Assembly (NCBI RefSeq): GCF_017874315.1
Contig: NZ_JAGGLG010000002.1
Location: 62,001-126,000, forward strand
DNA length: 64,000 nucleotides
Reading direction: 5' to 3'
Origin: Symbiobacterium terraclitae
GTDB taxonomy: Bacteria > Bacillota > Sulfobacillia > Symbiobacteriales > Symbiobacteriaceae
In this document: positions 23,995 to 33,290 of the stretch, piece after piece
Position numbering within the stretch: position 1 is the first letter of the stretch
How the letters are laid out: every line of letters begins with the position of its first letter
Position numbers and translations under genes: made by a program
The notes under the pieces: model-generated
What the model saw: the letters and a program-made list of their open reading frames with translations, nothing else
What the model was told of the DNA's origin: nothing
Databases searched by the model: none

Positions 23995-24429
23995 ATGACC
24001 GTGAACGGAGTCAACGGCACACAGGCGAGCGCGGCCTCCGGCGCCATGGAGACGACCCGCACCGGCAGGGCCGACCAGCTGGGCAAGATGGATTTCCTCA
24101 ACCTGCTGGTCACCCAGCTGCGCTACCAGGATCCGCTGAATCCGGTTGACGACCGGGAGTTCCTGGCTCAGCTCGCCCAGTTCTCGGCGCTGGAGCAGAT
24201 GACGGAGAACACCCGCTGGGCGCAGATGAGCTACGGGCTGAGCCTGGTCGGCAACGCGATCCAGTACTGGACGGACGCCGGAACCGTGGAAGAAGGCATC
24301 GTGAAGTCCCTGTTCATGGACGGCGGTGAGCCGCTGCTCATCGTGGGGAACCGTGGGGTCCGGCTGGGACAGGTGATCCAGGCGGCCCCGGCCCCAAGCG
24401 GGGACGAAGACGACAGCGACAGCGAGTAG
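23995..24429 (+). CDS. flgD: Flagellar hook assembly scaffold FlgD
   Basis: Hook cap needed for FlgE polymerisation. It has 144 residues, the short Bacillus-like form lacking the C-terminal Ig/tudor domains. The conserved block [20 protein letters not shown] and the following [15 protein letters not shown] are diagnostic. The ATG follows TAGGAGGCGGTAGGCG. The C-terminus ends in an acidic tail. Confidence 0.93.
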   Translation: MTVNGVNGTQASAASGAMETTRTGRADQLGKMDFLNLLVTQLRYQDPLNPVDDREFLAQLAQFSALEQMTENTRWAQMSYGLSLVGNAIQYWTDAGTVEEGIVKSLFMDGGEPLLIVGNRGVRLGQVIQAAPAPSGDEDDSDSE

Positions 24430-24444
24430 GGGAGGTCATCAGGC

Positions 24445-25746
24445 ATGCGTTCGCTTTTCTCGGGCGTTTCGGGGATCCGTGCCCACCAGACCCGCATGGA
24501 CGTGATCGGCAATAACATCGCCAATGTGAACACCGTGGGCTTCAAAGCCAGCCGGACGACGTTCACCGACGTCTTCAGCCAGACGATCTCCCCCGGCTCG
24601 GCGCTTGCGAATCCGCAGCAGATCGGCCTCGGTGTCGGGGTCGGCTCCATCGACCTCCTGACCGATTACGGCTCCTTCCAGATGACGGGCCGGTCGCTGG
24701 ACCTGGCCATCTCTGGCAACGGCCTGTTCGTGATGAAGAACGCCAACAACGAGATCCTCTACAGCCGGGTCGGCACCTTCGACTGGAACGCGGACGGCTA
24801 CCTGTTCTGCCCGCCCCTCGGGATGAAGGTGATGGGCTGGATGGCGGACGCCGAAGGCCGGATCGGCCGTACCGACCAGGCGACGATGAGCGAGATCAAG
24901 CTGACGGTCGGCGACGTCTCCCTGCCCGCCGCGACGCAGAACGCCACCTTCAAGGGCAACCTGGACGCCGCCGCCCAGGTGGACGACTCCTACATCACGA
25001 CCATGACGGCCTACGACAGCCTGGGTCGGCCCATCAGCGTCGCCATCCGGTTCACCAAGACCGATGACGGCTGGACGGTTGAGTACCAGCACGACTACAG
25101 CGACTGGGTCGACAACACCGACCCGTCAAAGGGCAAGCAGTGGACCAGGGCCCAGTTTAGCAGCGCGGATACGACGCTCCGGTTCAACACCGACGGCACG
25201 CTGGCGATCGACCCGGACAACGAGGAGTCTTTCCTCGCCGAACTGGAGATCATCGACCCGGACGGCGCAGCCGCACCGCTGCAGATCCGCGTGGACTTCA
25301 GCAAGGTCACCCAGGCCTACGACGCCAGCGCCGGACCGGGCGCCTCGAAGTCTTCGGTTCAGATCGACACCATGGACGGGCGGGGCATGGGCACGCTGGC
25401 CGCGGTGCACGTGAACGAACAGGGCCTGATCATCGGCCGCTATACCAACGGCACCACCAAGGTGCTGGCGCAGATCGCCCTGGCCAACTTCAACAACATG
25501 GCCGGCCTGCTGAAGGAGGGCGCATCCACCTTCTCCGAGACGCCCGCCTCCGGCGTACCGCAGATCGGCACCCCCGGCTCGGGCGGGCGCGGCACGCTGG
25601 TGCCCGGCAACCTGGAAGGCTCCAACGTCGACCTGGCGCAGCAGTTCACCGAGATGATCCTGACCCAGCGGGGCTACCAGGCCTCGGCCAAGCTGGTGAG
25701 CACCGCGGATGACATGCTCCAGGAGATCATCAACCTGAGGCGGTAG
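24445..25746 (+). CDS. flgE: Flagellar hook protein FlgE
   Basis: Major hook subunit, 433 residues. The N-terminal GIRAHQTRMDVIGNNIANVNTVGFK motif is present, the middle D1/D2 region includes the TAYDSLGRPISVAIRFTK FlgE signature, and the C-terminus SNVDLAQQFTEMILTQRGYQASAKL pairs with the N-terminus. It follows flgD by 15 bases. Confidence 0.95.
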   Translation: MRSLFSGVSGIRAHQTRMDVIGNNIANVNTVGFKASRTTFTDVFSQTISPGSALANPQQIGLGVGVGSIDLLTDYGSFQMTGRSLDLAISGNGLFVMKNANNEILYSRVGTFDWNADGYLFCPPLGMKVMGWMADAEGRIGRTDQATMSEIKLTVGDVSLPAATQNATFKGNLDAAAQVDDSYITTMTAYDSLGRPISVAIRFTKTDDGWTVEYQHDYSDWVDNTDPSKGKQWTRAQFSSADTTLRFNTDGTLAIDPDNEESFLAELEIIDPDGAAAPLQIRVDFSKVTQAYDASAGPGASKSSVQIDTMDGRGMGTLAAVHVNEQGLIIGRYTNGTTKVLAQIALANFNNMAGLLKEGASTFSETPASGVPQIGTPGSGGRGTLVPGNLEGSNVDLAQQFTEMILTQRGYQASAKLVSTADDMLQEIINLRR

Positions 25747-25786
25747 ACAAGGGCTTCATCCTGACTACGAACAAGAGGAGATGCGC

Positions 25787-26233
25787 ATGAACCGAGGGCT
25801 TTTGGTAGCGCTCGTCAGTGCAGTGGTCGTTCTGGCGGTCGGTGTGGCGGGCCTTGCGGTGTACGTCTGGCGCTTCCCGCCCGGCAGCATCGCCGTCGGC
25901 GGGGCTGCCGTGGCGCTGGGCCAGCCGGCCGTCGAGAAGGCTTACTACGAGATGGACAAGTTCGTGACCAACCTGGCGGACACCGACCGGCTCCGGTATA
26001 TCCAGTTCAGCGTGGCCCTTGGGCTGGTTAGCCAGAACGCGAAGGAGACCGCCCAGGAGGCCGAGCCCCAGGTGCGCGACGTGGTGCTCAGCCACGTGCG
26101 GGTCCTGACTTCCAAGGACCTCAACGGGGCGGGCGGCAAGGAGCGGCTGGCCCAGGCCATCAAGGAGGGGCTTGACGCCATCCTGCCCGGCCACGTCACC
26201 CGGGTCTACATTACCGACATGGTGATCCAATAG
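25787..26233 (+). CDS. fliL: Flagellar basal body-associated protein FliL
   Basis: Single-pass membrane protein next to the stator that supports motor torque. It has 148 residues with one N-terminal transmembrane helix (about 5-27) and a periplasmic domain ending with the family's usual TRVYITDMVIQ. The ATG at 25787 has AGAGGAG 6 bases upstream; the in-frame ATG at 25781 directly abuts that site. Confidence 0.92.
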   Translation: MNRGLLVALVSAVVVLAVGVAGLAVYVWRFPPGSIAVGGAAVALGQPAVEKAYYEMDKFVTNLADTDRLRYIQFSVALGLVSQNAKETAQEAEPQVRDVVLSHVRVLTSKDLNGAGGKERLAQAIKEGLDAILPGHVTRVYITDMVIQ

Positions 26234-26250
26234 CGAGGGAGGGGCGATCC

Positions 26251-26655
26251 ATGTCTAAGCAAGGACTGACCCAGGAGGAGATCGCCGCTCTCTTCGCCTC
26301 GGCCCAGAAGGGCGAGCAGCCGGCCGAACAGCCGTCGGAACAGGGACCGGAACAGGCCCCGTTCGCCGCCCTCGATCCGGCCCAGGAGGCGGAGGCTGAC
26401 CCGTCGCCCCTGGGGCTGCTCTCCGACGTGGAGCTGGAGCTGACGGTGGAGCTCGGCCAGAGCCGCCGCAGCCTGCGCGAGATCCTGGCCATGGGGCCGG
26501 GGTCGGTGCTGGAGCTCGACAGGCACGCCGGTGAGGCGGTGGACCTGCTGGTGAACGGCCGGCTGGTGGCCCGCGGGGAGGTTGTGGTGATCGGCGAGAA
26601 CTACGGCGTCCGCATCACCGAACTGGTCAACCCCGAGGGGAGCCAGGGCCGATGA
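26251..26655 (+). CDS. fliN: Flagellar motor switch protein FliN
   Basis: C-ring protein, 134 residues. The SpoA domain (VELELTVELGQSRRSLREIL to VRITELVNP) fills the C-terminal 80 residues. The N-terminal LTQEEIAALFAS resembles the CheY-P-binding peptide of FliM/FliY, yet the CheC-like phosphatase domain of FliY is absent. This is therefore FliN rather than FliY, and phosphatase activity would come from CheX. Four-base overlap with fliO. Confidence 0.9.
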   Translation: MSKQGLTQEEIAALFASAQKGEQPAEQPSEQGPEQAPFAALDPAQEAEADPSPLGLLSDVELELTVELGQSRRSLREILAMGPGSVLELDRHAGEAVDLLVNGRLVARGEVVVIGENYGVRITELVNPEGSQGR

Positions 26656-27077
26656 ACGAGGGCGCAGAGGGCCTGCTGCGCTCGAGCGGGGGCGCGGACA
26701 GCCTGCTCGTTTTCCTGCTGGGCTCGCTCCTGGTGATCGCGCTGGCCTTCGTGGCCGTGCGCTGGCTCGCCCACTGGCAGTACCAGTTCACCCGGGGCCG
26801 GCGGATGCGGGTTCTGGAGGGGCTTGCCGTCGGCCGCGACCGGCATCTGCTGCTGGTGCAGGTGGGGAAGGAGATCCTGCTGCTGGGGTCCGCCGACGGC
26901 TCCATCCGGCTGATCCACCGCATCGACGACCCGTCGGTGGTGGCGGAGTGGCTGGCGGAGCCCCAGCAGGAGAGCGGGGCGGCCTCGAACAGCTTCGCCG
27001 GACTGGAGGGCGCGGTGCGGGCCAACGTCGATCGCATGCGCAGCCTTCTCAGCCGGAAGGGGGGAGGGGGGCCATGA
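26652..27077 (+). CDS. fliO: Flagellar biosynthesis protein FliO
   Basis: Membrane scaffold for assembly of the FliP ring. It has 141 residues with one transmembrane segment (about 17-36) and a short cytoplasmic beta-domain (RRMRVLEGLAVGRDRHLLLVQVGKEILLLG), the typical FliO signature. Overlaps fliN and fliP by 4 bases each. Confidence 0.88.
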   Translation: MNEGAEGLLRSSGGADSLLVFLLGSLLVIALAFVAVRWLAHWQYQFTRGRRMRVLEGLAVGRDRHLLLVQVGKEILLLGSADGSIRLIHRIDDPSVVAEWLAEPQQESGAASNSFAGLEGAVRANVDRMRSLLSRKGGGGP

Positions 27078-27835
27078 CGAGGTGGCAGGCGCTGCGCCCC
27101 GTCCTGCTGACCGCCGTCCTGCTGGTGCTGGCGGCACCGGTCGCCCAGGCCCAGCCGCTGTCGCTTCCCACCTTCGACTTTGTCCGGCCGGCCGAGACCC
27201 CCCAGGAGGGGCTACAGACCATGCAGCTGCTCCTCCTGCTCACGGTTCTCACGCTGGCACCGTCCATCGTCATCCTCTGCACCTCGTTCACCCGCATCGT
27301 CATCGTCTTCGGCTTCGTCCGCACCGCCCTGGGGCTCCAGCAGTCGCCCCCGAACCAGGTGCTGATCGGCCTGGCGCTCTTCCTCACCGCCGCGGTGATG
27401 ATGCCGACCTTCAGCGAGGTCAACAGCGTGGCGGTCCAGCCCTACCTGGCCGGCGAGATCGACCAGGTGGAGGCCATCGAACGTGGCACCGTGCCTCTGA
27501 AGGAGTTCATGCTCAGGCAGACGCGGGAGGCCGACCTGCGTCTGATGCTGGAGGTAAGCGGCCAGCCTGCGCCCGAGGGGCCAGAGGACGTCGGCTTCCT
27601 CACCGTCGTGCCCGCCTTCGTCATCAGCGAGCTGAAGACCGCCTTTACCATGGGCTTCCTCATCTACCTGCCGTTCATCATCATCGACCTCATCGTTGCC
27701 AGCCTCATGATGTCCCTCGGCATGATGATGGTGCCGCCGACCCTGATCTCGCTGCCCTTCAAGGTGCTCCTGTTCGTGCTCGTGGACGGCTGGCACTTGG
27801 TGGTGGAGTCTCTGGTGCGCAGCTTTACCGGATAA
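27074..27835 (+). CDS. fliP: Flagellar type III secretion protein FliP
   Basis: Core of the export gate. It has 253 residues with an N-terminal cleavable signal peptide (MTRWQALRPVLLTAVLLVLA-APVAQAQ), as usual for FliP. It then has four hydrophobic segments with the LAPSIVILCTSFTRIVIV and LMMSLGMMMVPPTLISLPFK family motifs. The ATG at 27074 overlaps the fliO stop; longer in-frame starts run into fliO. Confidence 0.96.
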   Translation: MTRWQALRPVLLTAVLLVLAAPVAQAQPLSLPTFDFVRPAETPQEGLQTMQLLLLLTVLTLAPSIVILCTSFTRIVIVFGFVRTALGLQQSPPNQVLIGLALFLTAAVMMPTFSEVNSVAVQPYLAGEIDQVEAIERGTVPLKEFMLRQTREADLRLMLEVSGQPAPEGPEDVGFLTVVPAFVISELKTAFTMGFLIYLPFIIIDLIVASLMMSLGMMMVPPTLISLPFKVLLFVLVDGWHLVVESLVRSFTG

Positions 27836-27851
27836 AAGGGGGCGACCGCAG

Positions 27852-28121
27852 ATGACTCCGGAGTTTGCCCTGGACCTGGCACAGGAGGCGGTGCGGGCTG
27901 CCCTGTACGTCGCAGCGCCCGTCATCGGGCTCAGCCTGCTGGTCGGGTTGCTGATCTCCATCTTCCAGGCCACCACGCAGGTCAACGAGGCGTCGCTCCA
28001 GTTTGTGCCCAAGATCCTGGCGGCCCTCGCCGGACTGGTGTTCTTCGGCCCGTGGATGCTGACCACGCTCATGGACTTCGCCCGGCGCATGATTCAGATG
28101 CTGCCCGAGATGGTGCGCTAG
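27852..28121 (+). CDS. fliQ: Flagellar type III secretion protein FliQ
   Basis: Export-gate subunit of 89 residues with two hydrophobic helical hairpins. GLSLLVGLLISIFQATTQVNEASL is the family signature. It lies between fliP and fliR as usual. Confidence 0.95.
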   Translation: MTPEFALDLAQEAVRAALYVAAPVIGLSLLVGLLISIFQATTQVNEASLQFVPKILAALAGLVFFGPWMLTTLMDFARRMIQMLPEMVR

Positions 28122-28128
28122 CCCGACC

Positions 28129-28908
28129 ATGGAACAGCTCTACGCGCAACTCGCGTCACTGCTGCTGGGAGCCTCCCGGGCGATGGGGATCTTCACCGCC
28201 GCACCCATCCTCTCCACCCGGTTCGTGCCCTTCCAGGTGCGCGTGGCGCTCTCCTTCGTCCTTGGCCTCTTCCTCATCCCGGCCGTTGCGCCCCCGCCCG
28301 GGAGAACCGAGGGCGCACACCTCCTCCTCGCCGCGCTGCTGGAGTTGGTGGTGGGCCTGGTGATCGGATTCCTCTGCCTGCTGGTCGTGAGCGTGATGCA
28401 GATCGCCGGCGCCTGGATCGACCTGGAGATGGGCTTCTCCCTCGCCGGCCTCTTCGACCCGCTCACGGGCGAGAGCGCTACGGTGCTGGGTAACCTGTTT
28501 CAGACGACGGCCCTGGTCTTCTTCCTGGCCATCGACGGCCACCACGGGCTCATCCGCGCACTGGCCCGGAGCTACGCCCTGGTGCCGGCCGGCGGCCCGG
28601 TGGAGGGCGCCGTCAGCGGACTCTACGTCGCCAGGCTCTTCGGCGAGCTGCTGGGCATCGCGATGCAGCTGATCCTGCCATTCGTGGCGGCCATGCTCCT
28701 CACCATGGTGGCGTTCGCCGTGCTGAACCGGGCGGTGGCCCAGCTGAACATCTTCGCGATCGGCCTGGGCACCAAGACCCTGGTGGGGCTGCTCCTGCTC
28801 ATCCTCATGCTGCCCTTCTACGCCCGGCCGCTGACCGCCCTGTTTGAGGCCGGGTACGCGGAGGCCATGCGGATGCTCGATCTCATGCGGGCCGCGACGG
28901 GGGGATAG
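28129..28908 (+). CDS. fliR: Flagellar type III secretion protein FliR
   Basis: Export-gate subunit, 259 residues, six hydrophobic segments. ASRAMGIFTAAPILSTRFVP at the start and IAGAWIDLEMGFSLAGLFDP in the middle are conserved. It is followed after 3 bases by flhB, so coupled translation is likely. Confidence 0.94.
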   Translation: MEQLYAQLASLLLGASRAMGIFTAAPILSTRFVPFQVRVALSFVLGLFLIPAVAPPPGRTEGAHLLLAALLELVVGLVIGFLCLLVVSVMQIAGAWIDLEMGFSLAGLFDPLTGESATVLGNLFQTTALVFFLAIDGHHGLIRALARSYALVPAGGPVEGAVSGLYVARLFGELLGIAMQLILPFVAAMLLTMVAFAVLNRAVAQLNIFAIGLGTKTLVGLLLLILMLPFYARPLTALFEAGYAEAMRMLDLMRAATGG

Positions 28909-28911
28909 GCC

Positions 28912-29997
28912 TTGGATCTACAGCTCTTCGCCGAACGGACCGAGGAGCCAACACCCCGAAGGCTCAGGAAGGCCCGGGAAGAAGGGCGGGTCGCCCGGTC
29001 CAACGACCTGGTCGCAGGCGTCGGCCTCGTCGCGGCCACGCTGGCCCTCAGAGGCCTCGGGGCCGCCGCCGTGGAGCAGGTGACCGGCGGCATGGCCGGG
29101 GCGTTCGCAGGCCTGCGGGCCACCGAGCTCACGGCCGAGACGACCGCCGTCATCCTCCAGGAGTGGGCCCTGCTCTTCCTGCGCACGCTGCTGCCGTTTG
29201 CCCTGGTGCTGCTGGCCATCGGGGTGGCCGTGGGCACCCTGCAGACCCGGTTCATCTTCACCCTGCGGGCCCTGGTCCCCAAGTTCTCGACGCTGAATCC
29301 CATAACCGGTCTCTCCCGCATCTTCTCCCTGCGGACGCTTACCGAGCTGATCAAGGGCTTGCTCAAACTGGTCGTCATCGGCTACATCGCGTACCGGAGC
29401 GTGGCCGGCCTGACGCCGCAGTTTCCGAACCTCATCGCCCAGCCTGTGCGGATCGGGCTCGTGGCGCTCGCTGACATGGTGCTCGACGTGATGCTGGCCG
29501 TGGGCCTGGCCTTCCTGGTCATCGGCGTGCTCGACTACGGCTACCAGTACTGGGAGTTCCAGCGGTCGCTGCGCATGACCAAGCAGGAGGTCAAGCAGGA
29601 GCACCGGGAGCAGGAGGGCGCCCCCGAGCTGAAGTCCAAGCAGCGGCAGCGCATGCGGGAGATGGCCATGCGCCGCAGGGCCCTCAAGGAGGTGCCCAAG
29701 GCCGACGTCGTGGTCACCAACCCCACACACTTCGCCGTGGCGCTGAAGTACGACGCGGCGGAGGTCGCGGCGCCCAAGGTGGTGGCCAAGGGCGCCGACC
29801 TGCTGGCGCTGGAGATCAGGAAGATCGCCCAGGCGCACGACGTGCCCCTGGTGGAGAACCGGGCGCTGGCCCGGGGCCTCTACTACGACGTGGAGGTGGG
29901 GCGGCTGATCCCGCCCGAGTATTACCAGGCGGTGGCCGAGGTACTTGCCTTCGTCTACAACCTGCGGCGGCAGAACCGCCAGTCAGGTCAGGAATAG
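28912..29997 (+). CDS. flhB: Flagellar type III secretion switch protein FlhB
   Basis: Export-gate component that switches substrate class after self-cleavage. It has 361 residues. ERTEEPTPRRLRKAREEGRV is the conserved N-terminal cytoplasmic motif, four transmembrane segments follow, and the autocleavage motif NPTH is at residues 270-273. The TTG start at 28912 gives the family-typical MDLQLFAERTEEPTP; the ribosome site (GGGGGATAGGCC) overlaps the fliR end. Confidence 0.95.
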   Translation: MDLQLFAERTEEPTPRRLRKAREEGRVARSNDLVAGVGLVAATLALRGLGAAAVEQVTGGMAGAFAGLRATELTAETTAVILQEWALLFLRTLLPFALVLLAIGVAVGTLQTRFIFTLRALVPKFSTLNPITGLSRIFSLRTLTELIKGLLKLVVIGYIAYRSVAGLTPQFPNLIAQPVRIGLVALADMVLDVMLAVGLAFLVIGVLDYGYQYWEFQRSLRMTKQEVKQEHREQEGAPELKSKQRQRMREMAMRRRALKEVPKADVVVTNPTHFAVALKYDAAEVAAPKVVAKGADLLALEIRKIAQAHDVPLVENRALARGLYYDVEVGRLIPPEYYQAVAEVLAFVYNLRRQNRQSGQE

Positions 29998-30025
29998 CAA
30001 CTGCTGATGCTGAGGTGAGAGAGCT

Positions 30026-32077
30026 GTGACCAACCCGAGCGGCGCCCCGTCGGTCCGGATCGCCGATATCGCAGTGGCTGGCGCCATGGTGGCCATGGTC
30101 ATGCTGCTCATCGTTCCGCTGCCCGAGTTCCTGGTCGACCTGCTGCTCACGTTCAACGTGGCGGCCGCGATCGTGATCGTGCTCGTCTCCATCTTCACCA
30201 ACGAGGTGCTCCAGTTCTCGTCCCTGCCCACCCTGCTGCTCATCACCACCCTGTTCCGGATCACGCTGAACGTCTCCACCACCCGCCTCCTGCTCACCAC
30301 CGGCGAGGCGGGCGAGGTCATCCGCCGCTTCGGCGAGTTCGTCATCGGCGGCAACACGGTGGTCGGACTCATCGTCTTCCTCATCCTCGTGATCGTGCAG
30401 TTCATCGTGATCACCAAGGGCGCCGAGCGCGTCTCCGAGGTCGCAGCCCGCTTCACCCTCGACGCGATGCCCGGCAAGCAGATGTCCATTGACGCCGACC
30501 TGAACGCCGGCCTCATCACCGAGGCCGAGGCCCGGGCCCGGCGGCGGGAGATCGAGCGGGAAGCCGACTTCTACGGCGCCATGGACGGCGCCACCAAGTT
30601 CATCAAGGGCGACGCGATCGCCGGCCTGCTCATCGTCTTCATCAACCTGCTGGGCGGCTTCATCGTGGGCATGCTGCAGCAGGGGATGGCCTTCAACGAG
30701 GCCTGGTCGCACTACTCGCTGCGGACCGTCGGCGACGGCCTGGTGACGCAGATCCCGGCGCTGCTCATCTCCACCGCGACCGGCGTGCTGGTCACCCGGG
30801 CGGCGGGCGAGTCCAGCCTCGGCGGCGAGCTCTCCAAGCAGCTGGGCGGCGACCCGAAGCTGCTCATGCTGGCGGGCGGCCTCCTGCTGCTGCTGGGGAT
30901 CGTCCCCGGCCTGCCCACGCTGCCCTTCTTCCTGATCGGCATGCTGATCCTGGGCGTCGGCATCGTCAGCGCACGCTACCAGGCGGTCCGGGCGGTGGCC
31001 GAGGTGCCCGAGCCGGAGCCGCTGCCCATCACCAACGAGGCTCTCCCCGAGACGCGAGTGCAGCTCACCCCGGTGGACCCGCTCGAGGTCGAGCTGGGCT
31101 ACGCCCTCGTGCCCATGGCGGAGCCCGGGCGCGGCGGCGACCTGCTGGACCGCGTGGTGGCCGTGCGCAAGCAGGTTGCGGCCAACCTGGGCCTCCTGCT
31201 GCCCTACATCCGGGTGCGCGACAACCTGGCGCTCAGTCCCTACCAGTACGTCATCAAGCTCAGGGGCATCGAGGTGGGCTCCTACGAGCTGCAGCCGGAC
31301 CGCTACCTGGCAATGGACCCGGGCGGCCTCGAGGAGACCGTTCCCGGCCAGCCGACGGTGGAGCCGGCCTTCGGCCTCTCGGGCCTCTGGATCTCACCCG
31401 CGGACAAGCAGCGGGCGGAGCTCATCGGCTACACGGTGGTCGACCCGGCCTCGGTGCTGGTGGCGCACCTCACCGAGGTCATCAAGGAGAACGCGCACCA
31501 GCTCCTGGGCCGCCAGGAGGTCAAGGGCATGGTGGACACCGTCAAGGAAAGCCATCCGGCCCTGGTGGAGGAGCTCACGCCCCGGCTGCTCTCCCTCGGC
31601 GAGATCCAGAAGGTGCTGCAGAACCTCCTGGCCGAGGGCGTCCCCATCCGGGACCTCGTGCTGATCTTCGAATCCCTGGCGGACTGGGCGCCGGTGACCA
31701 AGGACCCCGAGCAGCTCACCGAGAAGGTGCGGGTGGCCCTGGGGCGCACCATCGTGCACCACTTCGAGCTGGGGCCGGTGATTAAGGCGATCACCCTGGC
31801 GCCCGACGTCGAGCAGCGGCTGACCGCCGCGGCCGAGAAGCGAGGTCCCGCGCCCGCCCTGGACCCGCAGCTGGCCCAGGCGGTCATCAACGGTATCGGG
31901 AGGGAGGCGCAGGCGATGGCCCAGCGGGGCGACACCCCCGTCCTGGTCTGCTCGCCGGCCCTGCGGCCGGTGATCCGGCGTATCGCCCAGCATACCTACC
32001 CTCGGTTGATCGTGCTCTCCTACGCCGAGCTGGATCCCAAGCTTGAGATCGAGTCGGTGGGGGTGATCCGGGCATGA
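30026..32077 (+). CDS. flhA: Flagellar biosynthesis protein FlhA
   Basis: Large export-gate protein, 683 residues. The N-terminal half has about eight transmembrane segments, and the FHIPEP-family stretch (ARFTLDAMPGKQMSIDADLN) lies in the cytoplasmic loop. The C-terminal cytoplasmic domain (from about residue 350) docks chaperone-substrate pairs. The GTG start follows GAGGTGA. The stop overlaps flhF by 4 bases. Confidence 0.96.
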   Translation: MTNPSGAPSVRIADIAVAGAMVAMVMLLIVPLPEFLVDLLLTFNVAAAIVIVLVSIFTNEVLQFSSLPTLLLITTLFRITLNVSTTRLLLTTGEAGEVIRRFGEFVIGGNTVVGLIVFLILVIVQFIVITKGAERVSEVAARFTLDAMPGKQMSIDADLNAGLITEAEARARRREIEREADFYGAMDGATKFIKGDAIAGLLIVFINLLGGFIVGMLQQGMAFNEAWSHYSLRTVGDGLVTQIPALLISTATGVLVTRAAGESSLGGELSKQLGGDPKLLMLAGGLLLLLGIVPGLPTLPFFLIGMLILGVGIVSARYQAVRAVAEVPEPEPLPITNEALPETRVQLTPVDPLEVELGYALVPMAEPGRGGDLLDRVVAVRKQVAANLGLLLPYIRVRDNLALSPYQYVIKLRGIEVGSYELQPDRYLAMDPGGLEETVPGQPTVEPAFGLSGLWISPADKQRAELIGYTVVDPASVLVAHLTEVIKENAHQLLGRQEVKGMVDTVKESHPALVEELTPRLLSLGEIQKVLQNLLAEGVPIRDLVLIFESLADWAPVTKDPEQLTEKVRVALGRTIVHHFELGPVIKAITLAPDVEQRLTAAAEKRGPAPALDPQLAQAVINGIGREAQAMAQRGDTPVLVCSPALRPVIRRIAQHTYPRLIVLSYAELDPKLEIESVGVIRA

Positions 32078-33285
32078 TGCAGGTCAAGAAGTACGTGGCG
32101 CCCACCTACGCGGAGGCCCTGATCCTCGCCAAGAACGAGCTGGGCACCGACGCGGTGATCGTCGAGAGCCGCAAGGTGCGTATCGGCGGCATCTTCGGCC
32201 TCTTCGGCCGGGAGATGACGGAACTGACGGTCGCGGCCGAGCGGCGGCCCGAGCCGTACCGGCCTTCCCGCCCGACTCCTTCCCGTCCGGCCGCGGCGGC
32301 TGCCCGCCAGGCTCCGGCGACCCCTGCCGGTCCGGGGGCCCCTGCCCCTTCGGCTGTCCCTGCCGTTCCCGTCACTGCGGATGCTTCCGGCGCCGGAGCA
32401 CCGCCTGCAGCCGCCCATGGCGGCGTGGCCGACCTGACGGGCCTGCGCCGCGAGTTGGCCGACCTGAGGCAGGCCGTGACCCGGCTGGTGGAGGTGCGGC
32501 CGGACCCCACGGCGCTGCTGGAGCTGAAGGGCTACGGCCGCAAGGTCTACGAGCAGTTGCTGGACGCCGGGGTGGAGGAGGGGCTGGCCCTCGCGGTGAG
32601 CCGGAAGGTCGGCACCCACGCCACCAAGGGCCGCGCCCTCCTGCGCGCCGAGCTCTCCCGTGTGATGGGCCCCGGCGCGCCGATCCATGTGGAGCAGGGC
32701 AGGCGGCAGGTGGTGGCGCTGGTCGGCCCCACCGGGGTCGGGAAGACGACCACCCTGGCCAAGCTGGCGGCGCACTTCGCCCTGGAGCGGGGACTGAAGG
32801 TGGGGCTGATCACGGCCGACACCTTCCGCATCGCCGCCGTGGACCAGCTCCGCACCTATGCCGACATCCTCTCCATCCCGCTCTATACGGTGGAGCGGCC
32901 GGCGGAGGTCACCCAGGCCCTGGCGCACACCGCGGGGGCCGACGTGGTGCTGCTGGACACCGGCGGGCGCAGCCACAGGGACGAGGAGCGCATGGCCGAA
33001 CTGCAGGAGCTGCTCGCGACTGCGCGGCCCGACGAGACGCATCTCGTCGTCTCCCTGAACACGAACCCCCGGGATGCGCACCGCATGCTGGAGCGCTACC
33101 TGCCCCTCGGCGTCAACCGGTTGATCTTCACCAAGGCGGACGAGACCTCCGCCCCCGGTCTGATGCTCAACATCCGGCTGCGGAGTGATCTGCCGGTCTC
33201 GTACATCACCGCCGGCCAGGCTGTGCCGGATGACCTGACCCCCGCGGATACCGTGGACTACTGCAAACTTTTCATGGGGGCATAG
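32074..33285 (+). CDS. flhF: Flagellar SRP-like GTPase FlhF
   Basis: Signal-recognition-particle-type GTPase that sets flagellar position and number together with FlhG. It has 403 residues. A Pro/Ala-rich linker (about 65-120) precedes the NG domain, with P-loop GPTGVGKT at 218-225, DTFRIAAVDQL, DTGGRS and the FTKADET G4-like motif. The ATG is inside the flhA stop; flhG follows after 5 bases. Confidence 0.95.
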   Translation: MMQVKKYVAPTYAEALILAKNELGTDAVIVESRKVRIGGIFGLFGREMTELTVAAERRPEPYRPSRPTPSRPAAAAARQAPATPAGPGAPAPSAVPAVPVTADASGAGAPPAAAHGGVADLTGLRRELADLRQAVTRLVEVRPDPTALLELKGYGRKVYEQLLDAGVEEGLALAVSRKVGTHATKGRALLRAELSRVMGPGAPIHVEQGRRQVVALVGPTGVGKTTTLAKLAAHFALERGLKVGLITADTFRIAAVDQLRTYADILSIPLYTVERPAEVTQALAHTAGADVVLLDTGGRSHRDEERMAELQELLATARPDETHLVVSLNTNPRDAHRMLERYLPLGVNRLIFTKADETSAPGLMLNIRLRSDLPVSYITAGQAVPDDLTPADTVDYCKLFMGA

Positions 33286-33290
33286 ACGCG